Shown: in pieces, positions 12,896 to 20,254 of the stretch
Layout of the letters: every line of letters starts with the position of its first letter
Position numbering within the stretch: the first letter of the stretch is position 1
IMG/VR virus record: IMGVR_UViG_3300028794_000186
Span: 1 to 36,245 of that record
From: a virus
DNA: 36,245 nt
Strand: one strand, 5' to 3'
Program-made: the position numbers and the translations under genes
The notes under the pieces: model-generated
What the model was told of the DNA's origin: nothing
Databases searched by the model: none
Seen by the model: only the letters and a program-made list of their open reading frames with translations

Positions 12896-14106
12896 CCAAG
12901 CAGGCCCGCTTCTCGATCATTCCCGGCTGGATCGTTACCGATCGGCGTATGAAGCCGCGCGACCTGCAGGTGCTCTGCCTGCTCGGCCGGCACACCGACA
13001 AGCATGGATGGTGCCGGCGTAGCCAGGTGAAGATGGCGGGAGAGCTGGACTGCGCGCGCTCGACCGTGCAGGCGGCAATCGACCGGCTCGCCGATATCGG
13101 CGTCGTGGAAAAGCATGTCGAGGACACGAAATCCGGAGCTGACAGCGCCCATTTCTACCGCGTGGTTTTCGATCGTCCGCCACCCTCAGGCTATGCATTC
13201 GACGCATGGGAAGGTGATGAGGACGAGGACGATAATCCTATGACGGGGGATAATGACGGCGCCCCCCCTGCCGGTATATCGGCACCCCCTGCCGACCCTG
13301 AACCGGCACCCCCTGCCGACTCTGGACCGGCACCTATTAACGACCCTTGTTTAACGACCCCTCTCGAACGAAGCGCGAGAGAGCGCGGACGTGAGGATCG
13401 GAAGGCGATAGAGCGCCGCTATTGGGCATTGGTGAAAAACTGGAAGGGCTTTGATGGCATGCCGAAGGATACCGGCCTGCCGTTCTTTCTCGCCATGGCC
13501 GAGGACAAGCGGACCAAGGCTGAGCGGCGATTTCCGGGATGGTGCGAGCGACTGAAGGCGCAGCGTAAGGATCATTGGCCGTCGCCTTCGTCGTATTTCG
13601 GCAAGGAACTGTTCGAGGATATCCCCGATCCCGACGAACCGGCGGTGCCGCCTGAGATCGTGGCGGCCTTCGGCAAGGGCGGCATGGGATATCGGTTCTG
13701 GATCATGAACCAGCCGGAACGGCAGCACCCGATGCCATCGCCCTTTGTTCAGGGGCGGCTCGATGCCGGTGGCGATATTGCCGAAGACGAGATCATTGCG
13801 CGGCGGGCCGTGCATAGCTGGCCACGGCTGGCTGAGCTGAACCGGCGGATATCGGAACGTGAGCAAATTCGAGTGGCGGCGGATATTGCGGCGTTCGGGG
13901 CGGACTTCATCTCTACCGATCTCGCCGGGCCAGTCGGGCAGGCTTGGAAACGGTTCTTCCGCAAGTGCAGGCTGCCCTGGCTGCCGGTTGAGCCGCAATA
14001 CGCATATCTGCCGCCAGTGGGCGACGGCGAGGATCTGGACAGGGCCGTGGCGGCGGCGTGGTGGCAATTTGCGGAAAGGTGCAAGGGACATGCTGATGCG
14101 GCTTAG
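12892..14106 (+). CDS. helix-turn-helix replication-initiation-type protein
   Basis: A 404-residue protein. Residues 10-90 form a winged helix-turn-helix of the HTH_36 kind (GWIVTDRRMKPRDLQVLCLL, then MAGELDCARSTVQAAIDRLA), as found in phage and plasmid replication initiators. A linker at residues 122-146 has an 8-residue Ala-Pro repeat (APPADPEP, APPADSGP). The C-terminal 240 residues are helical and Trp-rich and are not recognised. The DNA encoding the linker is an iteron array with an AT-richer tail, resembling the lambda origin inside gene O. I infer an origin-binding role. It overlaps the methyltransferase gene as ATGA (12892-12895). Confidence 0.72.
   Translation: MTKQARFSIIPGWIVTDRRMKPRDLQVLCLLGRHTDKHGWCRRSQVKMAGELDCARSTVQAAIDRLADIGVVEKHVEDTKSGADSAHFYRVVFDRPPPSGYAFDAWEGDEDEDDNPMTGDNDGAPPAGISAPPADPEPAPPADSGPAPINDPCLTTPLERSARERGREDRKAIERRYWALVKNWKGFDGMPKDTGLPFFLAMAEDKRTKAERRFPGWCERLKAQRKDHWPSPSSYFGKELFEDIPDPDEPAVPPEIVAAFGKGGMGYRFWIMNQPERQHPMPSPFVQGRLDAGGDIAEDEIIARRAVHSWPRLAELNRRISEREQIRVAADIAAFGADFISTDLAGPVGQAWKRFFRKCRLPWLPVEPQYAYLPPVGDGEDLDRAVAAAWWQFAERCKGHADAA
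13258..13360 (+). repeat. iteron array inside the replication gene, candidate origin
   Basis: GGCACCCCCTGCCGA occurs exactly at 13281-13295 and 13305-13319, with a variant at 13258-13272 (GGCG, seven C, TGCC) and a partial copy starting at 13329. Spacing is 23, 24 and 24 bases. Each unit has an internal GGCA/TGCC dyad. Directly after come two copies of TTAACGACCC (13337-13346 and 13351-13360) in locally AT-richer sequence. The repeat is in phase with an 8-residue protein repeat, so a purely protein-level cause is possible. Confidence 0.6.
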
Positions 14107-14746
14107 GGGTGAATTATCGGCGGCTCGGGTGACCTGGCTTGATCTCAAGCCGGAGCTGAGCGAGCGCGAGAATCGCATTCGGTTGTTCCAGCTTTCGAGC
14201 GCTTCGATGAATGTCATGTGCGACAGTGAGGGCCGTAGCGGCTGGATCTGCCTGCACGTCGAGCGCAACTTTGAAAGAGCTGTGGAAAACGTGCTGATGC
14301 GTGGCGGAATTCTTTCGTACCTGCCGTGCTGGCCAGCGACGAAAACGGCTCGTCGGGGCAATTGCAACCGGCCGAAAGTAAGGCCCGGCAACCCGGTTTA
14401 CCCGTCATATGTGCTCGTTCGATGCGCTCTGGAAACCGATGCGCTGCTCGGTCTTGAGGCCATCCGGCACGTCTATGGCGTGATCGGCGGCATTGAGCAT
14501 CGCGCCGTGATCAGCGATGAAACCGTGAATCGATTCAAAGGGATGGTCGAGAGCGGCATGCTCGAAGAGATAGAGGCGGAGAAGGCGTTGAAGCCCGGCG
14601 ACGTGATGCGGGTTACGCTGGGGCCGTGGGTCGATCACTTCGTCACGATCGTGTCAATTGCCGACGACATGGCCATGGTCGAGGTCGCGCTTTTCGGCCG
14701 CAAGCATGACGTTCCGATGCCTATTGCGTATCTCAAGGAATCGTGA
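14090..14746 (+). CDS. NusG/RfaH-like transcription antiterminator
   Basis: A 218-residue protein with the two-domain outline of NusG paralogues. The N-terminal NGN-like part includes SGWICLHVERNFERAVENVL, a loop with RPGNPVYPSYVLVRC (the strand just after the RNA polymerase contact region) and IRHVYGVIGG. The C-terminal KOW-like domain is LKPGDVMRVTLGPWVDHFVT followed by IVSIADDMAMVEVALFGR and PMPIAYL. Such proteins bind elongating RNA polymerase and suppress pausing or termination. It has AAGGTGCAAGGGAC before the ATG at 14090; an ATG at 14096 is an alternative. It is the last early gene, directly before a structured non-coding stretch and the late genes, the position of lambda Q. Cognate targets are inferred, not shown. 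Confidence 0.78.
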   Translation: MLMRLRGELSAARVTWLDLKPELSERENRIRLFQLSSASMNVMCDSEGRSGWICLHVERNFERAVENVLMRGGILSYLPCWPATKTARRGNCNRPKVRPGNPVYPSYVLVRCALETDALLGLEAIRHVYGVIGGIEHRAVISDETVNRFKGMVESGMLEEIEAEKALKPGDVMRVTLGPWVDHFVTIVSIADDMAMVEVALFGRKHDVPMPIAYLKES

Positions 14747-15000
14747 GAGTCGTTTTGCTACGGATGACTCGCTAGAGTTGTCCCGAAGGACGAGCCGAGA
14801 TCCAGCTTGATGAGTTCCGCAAGGGACAAGATATCCAGTCGGCCCCTCCCCTGACCAAGCCTCACGAGGCGAGTGATTCAGGGCCAGTGCGCAAGCTATG
14901 ACACGATGATGACGAGGCGGCCGAGAGGTCGCCTTTTGTGCGTCTAGGGATATGGGCTGCGATGTCGCCCGATGATCAATCCAACATTCAGGAGGCAGAT
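14747..15000 (+). ncRNA. structured non-coding leader with clustered hairpins
   Basis: This 254-base stretch has no good gene but holds several stems: TTGTCC/GGACGA with a CGAA loop (14778-14793), enclosed by CTCG/CGAG (14768-14771 and 14796-14799); GTTCC/GGGAC with a GNRA-type GCAA loop (14814-14827); CCCTGA/TCAGGG (14849-14854 and 14878-14883) enclosing GCCT/AGGC; and the terminator hairpin with a GAGA loop at 14916-14933. Tetraloop hairpins in series ending in a terminator suggest a structured RNA, either a cis-acting antitermination leader or a small RNA. No known RNA family is recognised. Confidence 0.4.
14915..14952 (+). terminator. terminator module, first copy
   Basis: GGCGGCC, loop GAGA, GGTCGCC (14916-14933) followed by TTTT, extended by an A-T pair, is a good intrinsic terminator. 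It continues with the box GCGTCTAGGGATA (14940-14952). Hairpin and box recur together at 15288-15324. Confidence 0.7.
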
Positions 15001-15252
15001 ATGGAAGCGGTCAAGATGCGTGCGAAGGTTCGTGTTGGTGCTATCCATCCCATGGGCGAGCAGGAAGCCGTGACTTTCTTCGGCGTGGCCAAGAGCGGCG
15101 GATATCCGGCTGACGGCAGCGACGAGGACAATTCCTTTGCCCGCTGGTCGCCCTCGGTCAAGTTCGAGATGACGATCGCTAACCCGAACCTTGTCGGCTC
15201 GTTCAAGATCGGGGAAACGTTCTATTGCGACTTCATCCCTGCACCATCGTAG
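15001..15252 (+). CDS. small phage protein between the two terminator modules
   Basis: An 83-residue protein (MEAVKMRAKVRVGAIHPMGE) with a beta-rich pattern, including SVKFEMTIANPNLVGSFKIG and FYCDFIPAPS at the end. The start at 15001 has AGGAGG 5 bases upstream, the strongest ribosome binding site in this part. It is bracketed by the duplicated hairpin-plus-box modules and is the first gene after the NusG-like gene. The overall form suggests a small beta-barrel protein; I have no function for it. Confidence 0.72.
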   Translation: MEAVKMRAKVRVGAIHPMGEQEAVTFFGVAKSGGYPADGSDEDNSFARWSPSVKFEMTIANPNLVGSFKIGETFYCDFIPAPS

Positions 15253-15284
15253 CCATTCGCGGCTGATCATCGATACTGCATTCG

Positions 15285-15324
15285 AAGGGCGGCCGAGAGG
15301 TCGCCTTTCTTGCGTCTAGGGATA
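15285..15324 (+). terminator. terminator module, second copy
   Basis: GGCGGCC, GAGA, GGTCGCC at 15288-15305, with outer AAG/TTT pairs giving a stem of about 10 bp, followed by TTTCTT and the same box GCGTCTAGGGATA at 15312-15324. Hairpin core and box are identical to the first copy; only the few bases between them vary. Confidence 0.72.
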
Positions 15325-15354
15325 AGCGCTCTGCTTTCCCCAAGAGGTTCTCCC

Positions 15355-15630
15355 ATGCCCGACTATCGCGATGTGAAGCGGCCGACTGCATTGATCAAGC
15401 GTGACCTTACCGACGATGAACTTTCGATCGTGATGGCCGGCGGCAATGAGGCGGCGATCGGCACGGACGTCGCGGGTGCCCATGCCACGCAGCTCGATCT
15501 CTGGTATCTCCCGGAGCAAACCTTAGTTGCTGGCAGGCTTGAGGATGCGACCTTCATCACCTGGTCGTTCAACGGCCACGTTAGCCCGCACGACTGCCGG
15601 GAATGGTATCTGGCCAAGGTCAGGGATTGA
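15355..15630 (+). CDS. small phage protein, unknown function
   Basis: A 91-residue protein, MPDYRDVKRPTALIKRDLTD at the N-terminus, with a Trp-containing beta-rich second half (TQLDLWYLPEQTLV, FITWSFNGHV). The ATG at 15355 has AAGAGG upstream. The stop overlaps the likely TTG start of the HNH gene (TTGA at 15627-15630), so it may be co-expressed with packaging genes. No family recognised. Confidence 0.65.
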   Translation: MPDYRDVKRPTALIKRDLTDDELSIVMAGGNEAAIGTDVAGAHATQLDLWYLPEQTLVAGRLEDATFITWSFNGHVSPHDCREWYLAKVRD

Positions 15631-15962
15631 ACTTGGACGCTCGCAGCAAGGATGCTCGCGAGTGGCGAGGCTGGTACTCACTGGCACGGTGGCGCGGCAA
15701 GTATGGCCGTCGCACCCTGCAGCTCAAGGCAGAGCCTCTCTGCCGGATGTGCATGGCACAAGGTAAGGTGACACGCGCAACGGTCGCCGACCATATCGAT
15801 GCCCATAAGGGCGACCCCGACAAGTTCTGGTTCGGTGACCTGCAGAGCCTATGCGCCGAGCATCACGATGCGACCAAGCAAGCCGAAGAGCATCGTGGGT
15901 TCTCGAACGCGACCGGCTCGGACGGATGGCCGATCGACCCCAAGCACCCGGCCAACCGATGA
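15627..15962 (+). CDS. HNH endonuclease of the packaging module
   Basis: A 111-residue HNH nuclease. CRMCMAQGKVTRATVADHID holds the first Cys pair and the His of the HNH core, HKGDPDKFWFGDLQSLCAEH supplies the middle Asn/Asp region and the second Cys, and HHDATK carries the closing His. HK97-type phages keep such an HNH protein next to terminase, where it stimulates cohesive-end cleavage. It lies directly upstream of a G-rich cos-like stretch and the small terminase. The start is taken as TTG at 15627 (TTGA overlap, AAGGTCAGGGA upstream); ATG at 15603 is the alternative. Confidence 0.85.
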   Translation: MNLDARSKDAREWRGWYSLARWRGKYGRRTLQLKAEPLCRMCMAQGKVTRATVADHIDAHKGDPDKFWFGDLQSLCAEHHDATKQAEEHRGFSNATGSDGWPIDPKHPANR

Positions 15963-16082
15963 CGGGAGGGGGTGGGTCGATCTCTAGACCCGCCGGGGAC
16001 GCCCACCGGCTTGGGGGGTTTGTTTGGAATGAATGGAAATTGAAGGGAAAAAGCCACCTGATGAGGGTGGTGTGAAAGGATC
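15963..16082. other. candidate cos site between HNH and small terminase
   Basis: The 120-base gap starts with a G-rich tract (GGGAGGGGGTGGGTCGATCT), then CTCTAGACCCGCCGGGGACG and a second G-rich run (GGCTTGGGGGG). A G-rich run, TC-ATCTCTAG and CCG-rich stretch between an HNH gene and small terminase is a pattern I know from cohesive-end phages of this type. The cut position and overhang cannot be read. Confidence 0.5.
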
Positions 16083-16544
16083 ATGAAAGGCCGTAAACCC
16101 CACAGCGCTGAAGTCATCCCGATGACCGGTGACAAGCCGTTCGCTAATGCGGACGCGTTTGCAGCGCAGAAGGCGCGGGATCTTCGGCCGGATGATCTGC
16201 CCTTCGACGTGCAGGCGATATGGGATCGGCTTGCGCCGCCCCTCTGCCATCCGACGCGCGACCGGCTGAACGAGGCCAACGCCTTCATGTTCGAGCAGCT
16301 CTGCTGGATCACCTCGCGCTACGAGCGGCTACGACTCGATGTTCGGGAAGGCGGCGAGACCTATGAGACCGAGACCCGGAACGGAACTCAACAGAAGGCG
16401 CGGCCCGAGGTCGGCCAGCTCAACGAGACGTTCCGGCAGATCCGTGCCCTGGCGAGCGACTTCGGGATGACGCCGGCGGCGGAACGCGGACTCAAGAACG
16501 GGGCGCAGCTCGGCTTCGGTTTTGGCGAAGATGACTTCGACTGA
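16083..16544 (+). CDS. terS: terminase small subunit, P27 family
   Basis: A 153-residue small terminase of the P27 kind, which recognises the packaging site and recruits the large subunit. Indicative segments are MKGRKPHSAEVIPMTGDKPF at the start, AIWDRLAPPL, and the C-terminal NGTQQKARPEVGQLNETFRQ followed by IRALASDFGMTPAAE. Start at 16083 has GAAAGGATC upstream. It overlaps the large subunit gene by 14 bases. Confidence 0.88.
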   Translation: MKGRKPHSAEVIPMTGDKPFANADAFAAQKARDLRPDDLPFDVQAIWDRLAPPLCHPTRDRLNEANAFMFEQLCWITSRYERLRLDVREGGETYETETRNGTQQKARPEVGQLNETFRQIRALASDFGMTPAAERGLKNGAQLGFGFGEDDFD

Positions 16545-18348
16545 CATCGAATTGCCTGAGGTCACCTATGATAATGACCCGGTGACCGCTTGGGCGGTCG
16601 ATGTGCTGCAGGGCGTGGTGGTTGCCGGACCGCATGTCCGGAACGCCTGCCGGCGCCATCTGCGCGATCTCGAACATGCGCCGTCGCGCGGCCTGGTGTG
16701 GGATCTCGCCGAAGCCAGGAAGCGCATTGCGTGGTTCCCTCGTAACCTACGGCTCAACGGCGGTCAGTTCGAGGGCATCCCGTTCGTGCTCCATCCGAGC
16801 CAAGCGTTCCGGGTCGGCTCACTGTTCGGCTGGAAATGGAAGGATAGCGGCCTGAGGCGCTTTCGTCGGTTCTATGACGAAGAGGGCAAGGGCAACGGCA
16901 AGTCTCCCCTCCTCGCCGGCATCGGCCTGATGATGATGATTGCCGACCGCGAGCCGCGCGCGGAAATCTATGCGGCTGCAGCGAAGAAGGATCAGGCGCA
17001 GGTTCTGTTCCGCGACGCGGTTGCGATGGTCGACCAGTCCCCTCGCCTGGCCGATCGCATCACGAAGTCCGGCGAGAACCCCGTATGGCAGCTCACCTAT
17101 CGCAGCCAGACGGGCGACAAGCGCTGGTTCAAGCCGATCAGCTCCGACAAGCATCAGTCCGGCCCGCGTCCGTCCTGCGCCCTGTGCGACGAAGTGCATG
17201 AGCATCCGAACCGCGACACGATCGACATGCTGGAACGTGGCTTCAAATTCCGCCGCCAGCCGCTGCTAGTCATGGCGACGAACTCCGGAACCGACCGGAA
17301 GTCGATTTGCTACGAAGAGCACATGCATGCGGCAGCGGTGGCCGCCGGGACGGTTGAGGACGATACGGCGTTTTCGTTCATCTGCTCGCTCGACGAGGGC
17401 GACGATTGGGAGAACGATCCGGATTGCTGGTTGAAGGCAAACCCGCTGCTCGATGTCACGGTCAGCACCGACTATCTCGCCGGCGTCGTGTCGCAGGCGA
17501 AGATGATGCCCGGCAAGAGGAACGGCATCGCCCGGCTGCATTTTTGCGTATGGACGCAATCGATCAATGCCGCGATCAAGCGCGAAGCATGGGTCGCATG
17601 CCGCAAGCCGATCGATGTCCGCGAACTCAGGGCCAAGGGCTATCCCTGCTTCGGCGGTCTTGACCTGTCGCGGACGCGGGACTTTACCGCACTGACCCTG
17701 ACGTGGGTGCTCGATGCGACGAAGGATTCAGAGCGGCTAGCGTCTAAAACATGGTTCTGGACACCTGCGGACACGCTCGCCGATCGCGCCAAGACCGACC
17801 AGGCGCCTTATGAGCTGTGGCGCGACCAAGGCCATATCGAAGCGGTGCCGGGGGCTCGGCTCAAGTATTCCTGGCTGGCCGATGCCATCACCAAGATCTA
17901 TGCGGAATTCGAACCGACTGAGATCGCCGCCGACCAATACGGACTCGAACAGCTTTCCGAGGCGGCCACAGAGCGCGGTATATCTCTGCCGCTGGTCATT
18001 CATCCGCAGGGCTTCCAGAAACGCATTCTGGAAAAGGACAAGGATGCGCCCGAAGGCGAACAGGAAATCTATCTGTGGATGCCAGACAGCATCAACAAGC
18101 TCGAAAACGCGATCCTCGAAGAGCGGATCGAGATCCTTCACAACCCGATGCTCGACAGTTGCGCGGCAAGCGTCGTCTATGCCGAGAACCGCACCGGGCA
18201 GCGGATGTTCGACAAGGCCAATGCCTTCGGCCGTATCGACGGCATGGTCTCCACCGCGATGTCAACCGGCGTCGCACTTTGCAGGGAACGGGCGGCGGTC
18301 GTCGCGTCACCCTGGGACGATCCAACCTTTAGCGTGGTGGCTGCCTGA
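16531..18348 (+). CDS. terL: terminase large subunit, HK97-like
   Basis: A 605-residue packaging motor. ATPase domain: Walker A GKGNGKS at residues 119-125 and Walker B LCDE with Asp220-Glu221 (catalytic Glu). Nuclease domain: Asp378 in GGLDLSRTRD is the first metal-binding Asp of the RNase H-like fold, and AADQYGL is the later conserved strand. Length fits the family. The ATG at 16531 is taken over a TTG at 16522. It ends one base into the portal start (TGATG). Confidence 0.95.
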   Translation: MTSTDIELPEVTYDNDPVTAWAVDVLQGVVVAGPHVRNACRRHLRDLEHAPSRGLVWDLAEARKRIAWFPRNLRLNGGQFEGIPFVLHPSQAFRVGSLFGWKWKDSGLRRFRRFYDEEGKGNGKSPLLAGIGLMMMIADREPRAEIYAAAAKKDQAQVLFRDAVAMVDQSPRLADRITKSGENPVWQLTYRSQTGDKRWFKPISSDKHQSGPRPSCALCDEVHEHPNRDTIDMLERGFKFRRQPLLVMATNSGTDRKSICYEEHMHAAAVAAGTVEDDTAFSFICSLDEGDDWENDPDCWLKANPLLDVTVSTDYLAGVVSQAKMMPGKRNGIARLHFCVWTQSINAAIKREAWVACRKPIDVRELRAKGYPCFGGLDLSRTRDFTALTLTWVLDATKDSERLASKTWFWTPADTLADRAKTDQAPYELWRDQGHIEAVPGARLKYSWLADAITKIYAEFEPTEIAADQYGLEQLSEAATERGISLPLVIHPQGFQKRILEKDKDAPEGEQEIYLWMPDSINKLENAILEERIEILHNPMLDSCAASVVYAENRTGQRMFDKANAFGRIDGMVSTAMSTGVALCRERAAVVASPWDDPTFSVVAA

Positions 18349-19622
18349 TGTCGATTTTTGGACCGAGCAAGGAAGAGATCCGGGCCGTTGTCGCTTCCGA
18401 GATGGAGAAGCGCGACGCCTCGATCGAGAATCCGATGGTGCCGGTCAGCGCCGAGAACTTTCTGCAGTTTTTCGGGTTGTCATCCGCGAGCCTGCCGCGT
18501 GTGACCGTGGCATCGGCGCTAGCGGTCCCGGCGTTCGCCGCCGGCGTCGCCTTCCTATCGCGCACAATGGCGTCACTGCCGCTGCATAGCTACAAGCGCA
18601 CCGATCAAGGTCCGGAGCGGCTCAATGATCGCCTGGCGGGCACGATCCATTCGACGCCGAACGACGATATGGACCGCTTCAAGCTGTGGCAGTATTTCTG
18701 GCAGCAGGTATTTACCGGCGGACGTGGCCTAGTGTGGATCGAGCGCAACGGCCGGCGTATCGAGAACTTCTGGCCGATGGACCCGAACAAGACGACCATC
18801 CGCCGCGTGGCGCAAAAGCTGGTCTACAAGTTCGAAAACAAGGAATATCCGGCTTCCGATGTGATCGACATTCCGTTCATGCCGAAGCCTGACGGCGTTG
18901 GACATTTCGGTCCAGTCGGCCTTGGTGGCAAGGCACTGCAGCTCGCCATCGCAATGAACGATTACGGCTCTAACTTCTTTGCCGGCGGTGGGGTTCCGCC
19001 TCTCGCCATTGAAGGGCCAATGCCGGCGAACGCCGAAGCCGTGAAGCGCGCGCAGGCGGACATCAAGCGCTCGATCGACGCGGCCAAGTCCAGTAACGAT
19101 CCGATTTTTCCTATTCCTGCCGGATACAAGCTCAATCCGGTCGGCTTCGACCCTGCGAAAGGCCAGATGATCGATGCCCGCCAATTTCAGGTGCTTGAAA
19201 TTGCGCGGCTGTTGCAGATTCCGCCGAACTTCCTCGCCGATCTTTCGAACGCGACGTTCCGCAATGTCGAGCAGAACGATCTCTATCTGGTCAAGCACCT
19301 CGTCGGCCAATGGGCCGGCGCGCTCGAAGGCGAGATGAATCTGAAGGTCCATGGCCGAGGCGGCAACCGCTATGTCGAGCATAATCTCGACGGACTGCTG
19401 CGTGGCGACTTCAAGACTCGCATGGAAGGCAATGCGCGCGCGATCCAGACGGCGCAGCTCACACCGAATGAAGCGCGTGCTCTCGAAAATCGTCCGAAGA
19501 GCAGTAATCCCGCCGCTGACGAACTGCAAATTCAGGGGGCAACGGTGCCGCTCGGCAAGCAACCGCTCAAGCCAGAACCCACGCCGAACAATGGAGAAAA
19601 TGGCAATGCCGACCAAGTCTGA
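18348..19622 (+). CDS. portal protein, HK97 family
   Basis: A 424-residue portal subunit, the dodecameric ring through which DNA enters the head. Typical features: ASALAVPAFAAGVAFLSRTM and SLPLHSYKR, the WQYFWQQVFTGGRGLVWIER block, and the later LEIARLLQIPPNFLADLSNA with FRNVEQNDLYLVKHLV. The C-terminus is a disordered, polar tail. Start ATG overlaps the terminase stop by one base (TGATG). Confidence 0.95.
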   Translation: MSIFGPSKEEIRAVVASEMEKRDASIENPMVPVSAENFLQFFGLSSASLPRVTVASALAVPAFAAGVAFLSRTMASLPLHSYKRTDQGPERLNDRLAGTIHSTPNDDMDRFKLWQYFWQQVFTGGRGLVWIERNGRRIENFWPMDPNKTTIRRVAQKLVYKFENKEYPASDVIDIPFMPKPDGVGHFGPVGLGGKALQLAIAMNDYGSNFFAGGGVPPLAIEGPMPANAEAVKRAQADIKRSIDAAKSSNDPIFPIPAGYKLNPVGFDPAKGQMIDARQFQVLEIARLLQIPPNFLADLSNATFRNVEQNDLYLVKHLVGQWAGALEGEMNLKVHGRGGNRYVEHNLDGLLRGDFKTRMEGNARAIQTAQLTPNEARALENRPKSSNPAADELQIQGATVPLGKQPLKPEPTPNNGENGNADQV

Positions 19623-20205
19623 ACCGGAACTGCGCAGCCTGGTCCGCACGGTCGAGGCGCGTTCCGATGGCAACAAGATGACCGTCGCGGGATATGCGGC
19701 CGTCTTCGGTGAAGAGGCTAATATTTATGATTGGTTCATCGAAACCGTTGCACGCGGTGCCTTCACCAATACCCTGAAGACGGCCGATGTCCGCGCCTAT
19801 TTCGACCATGATCGTGGTCGCGTTCTCGGTCGCATGAGCACCGGAACGCTGCGCCTCAAGGAAGACGATAAGGGGCTTGCCGTCGAAATCGACCTTCCCG
19901 ACACGACCGATGGCCGTGATGTCTTCGTTCTCGTCCAGCGCGGCGATGTCAGTGGCATGTCGTTCCGCTTCGATGCCGTTCGGCAGGAATGGGATGAAAC
20001 CGTTGATCCGCCGAGGCGCACGCTGCTCGAACTCGAACTTGGCGAGGTCTCGATTGTGTCTGAGCCCGCCTATGACGGCACGTCGATCGCGCTTCGCTCA
20101 CGTGAGGACGCGAAAAAGGAGATGCGCTCCAAGAATTTCAATGCGGCCGCCTCGCGGCTTCGCATGAAAGCTGACCTGGACCTGAAAGTCCGGAGTAAAG
20201 CCTAG
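19606..20205 (+). CDS. HK97-type prohead protease
   Basis: A 199-residue serine protease that cleaves the capsid delta domain during head maturation. FETVARGAFTNTL-like start (IETVARGAFTNTLKTADVRA), the catalytic His in FDHDRGRVLGRMSTGTLRL, the catalytic Ser in SGMSFRFDAV and the GEVSIVSEPAYDGTSI strand all match the family. The start is taken at 19606, with GGAG nine bases upstream; ATG codons at 19600 and 19591 are possible. It overlaps the portal gene by 17 bases. Confidence 0.92.
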   Translation: MPTKSEPELRSLVRTVEARSDGNKMTVAGYAAVFGEEANIYDWFIETVARGAFTNTLKTADVRAYFDHDRGRVLGRMSTGTLRLKEDDKGLAVEIDLPDTTDGRDVFVLVQRGDVSGMSFRFDAVRQEWDETVDPPRRTLLELELGEVSIVSEPAYDGTSIALRSREDAKKEMRSKNFNAAASRLRMKADLDLKVRSKA

Positions 20206-20254
20206 GCCTCGCGCCGAAGCCCAATTCCCTTCAAACCATCCGAAAGGAATTCAA

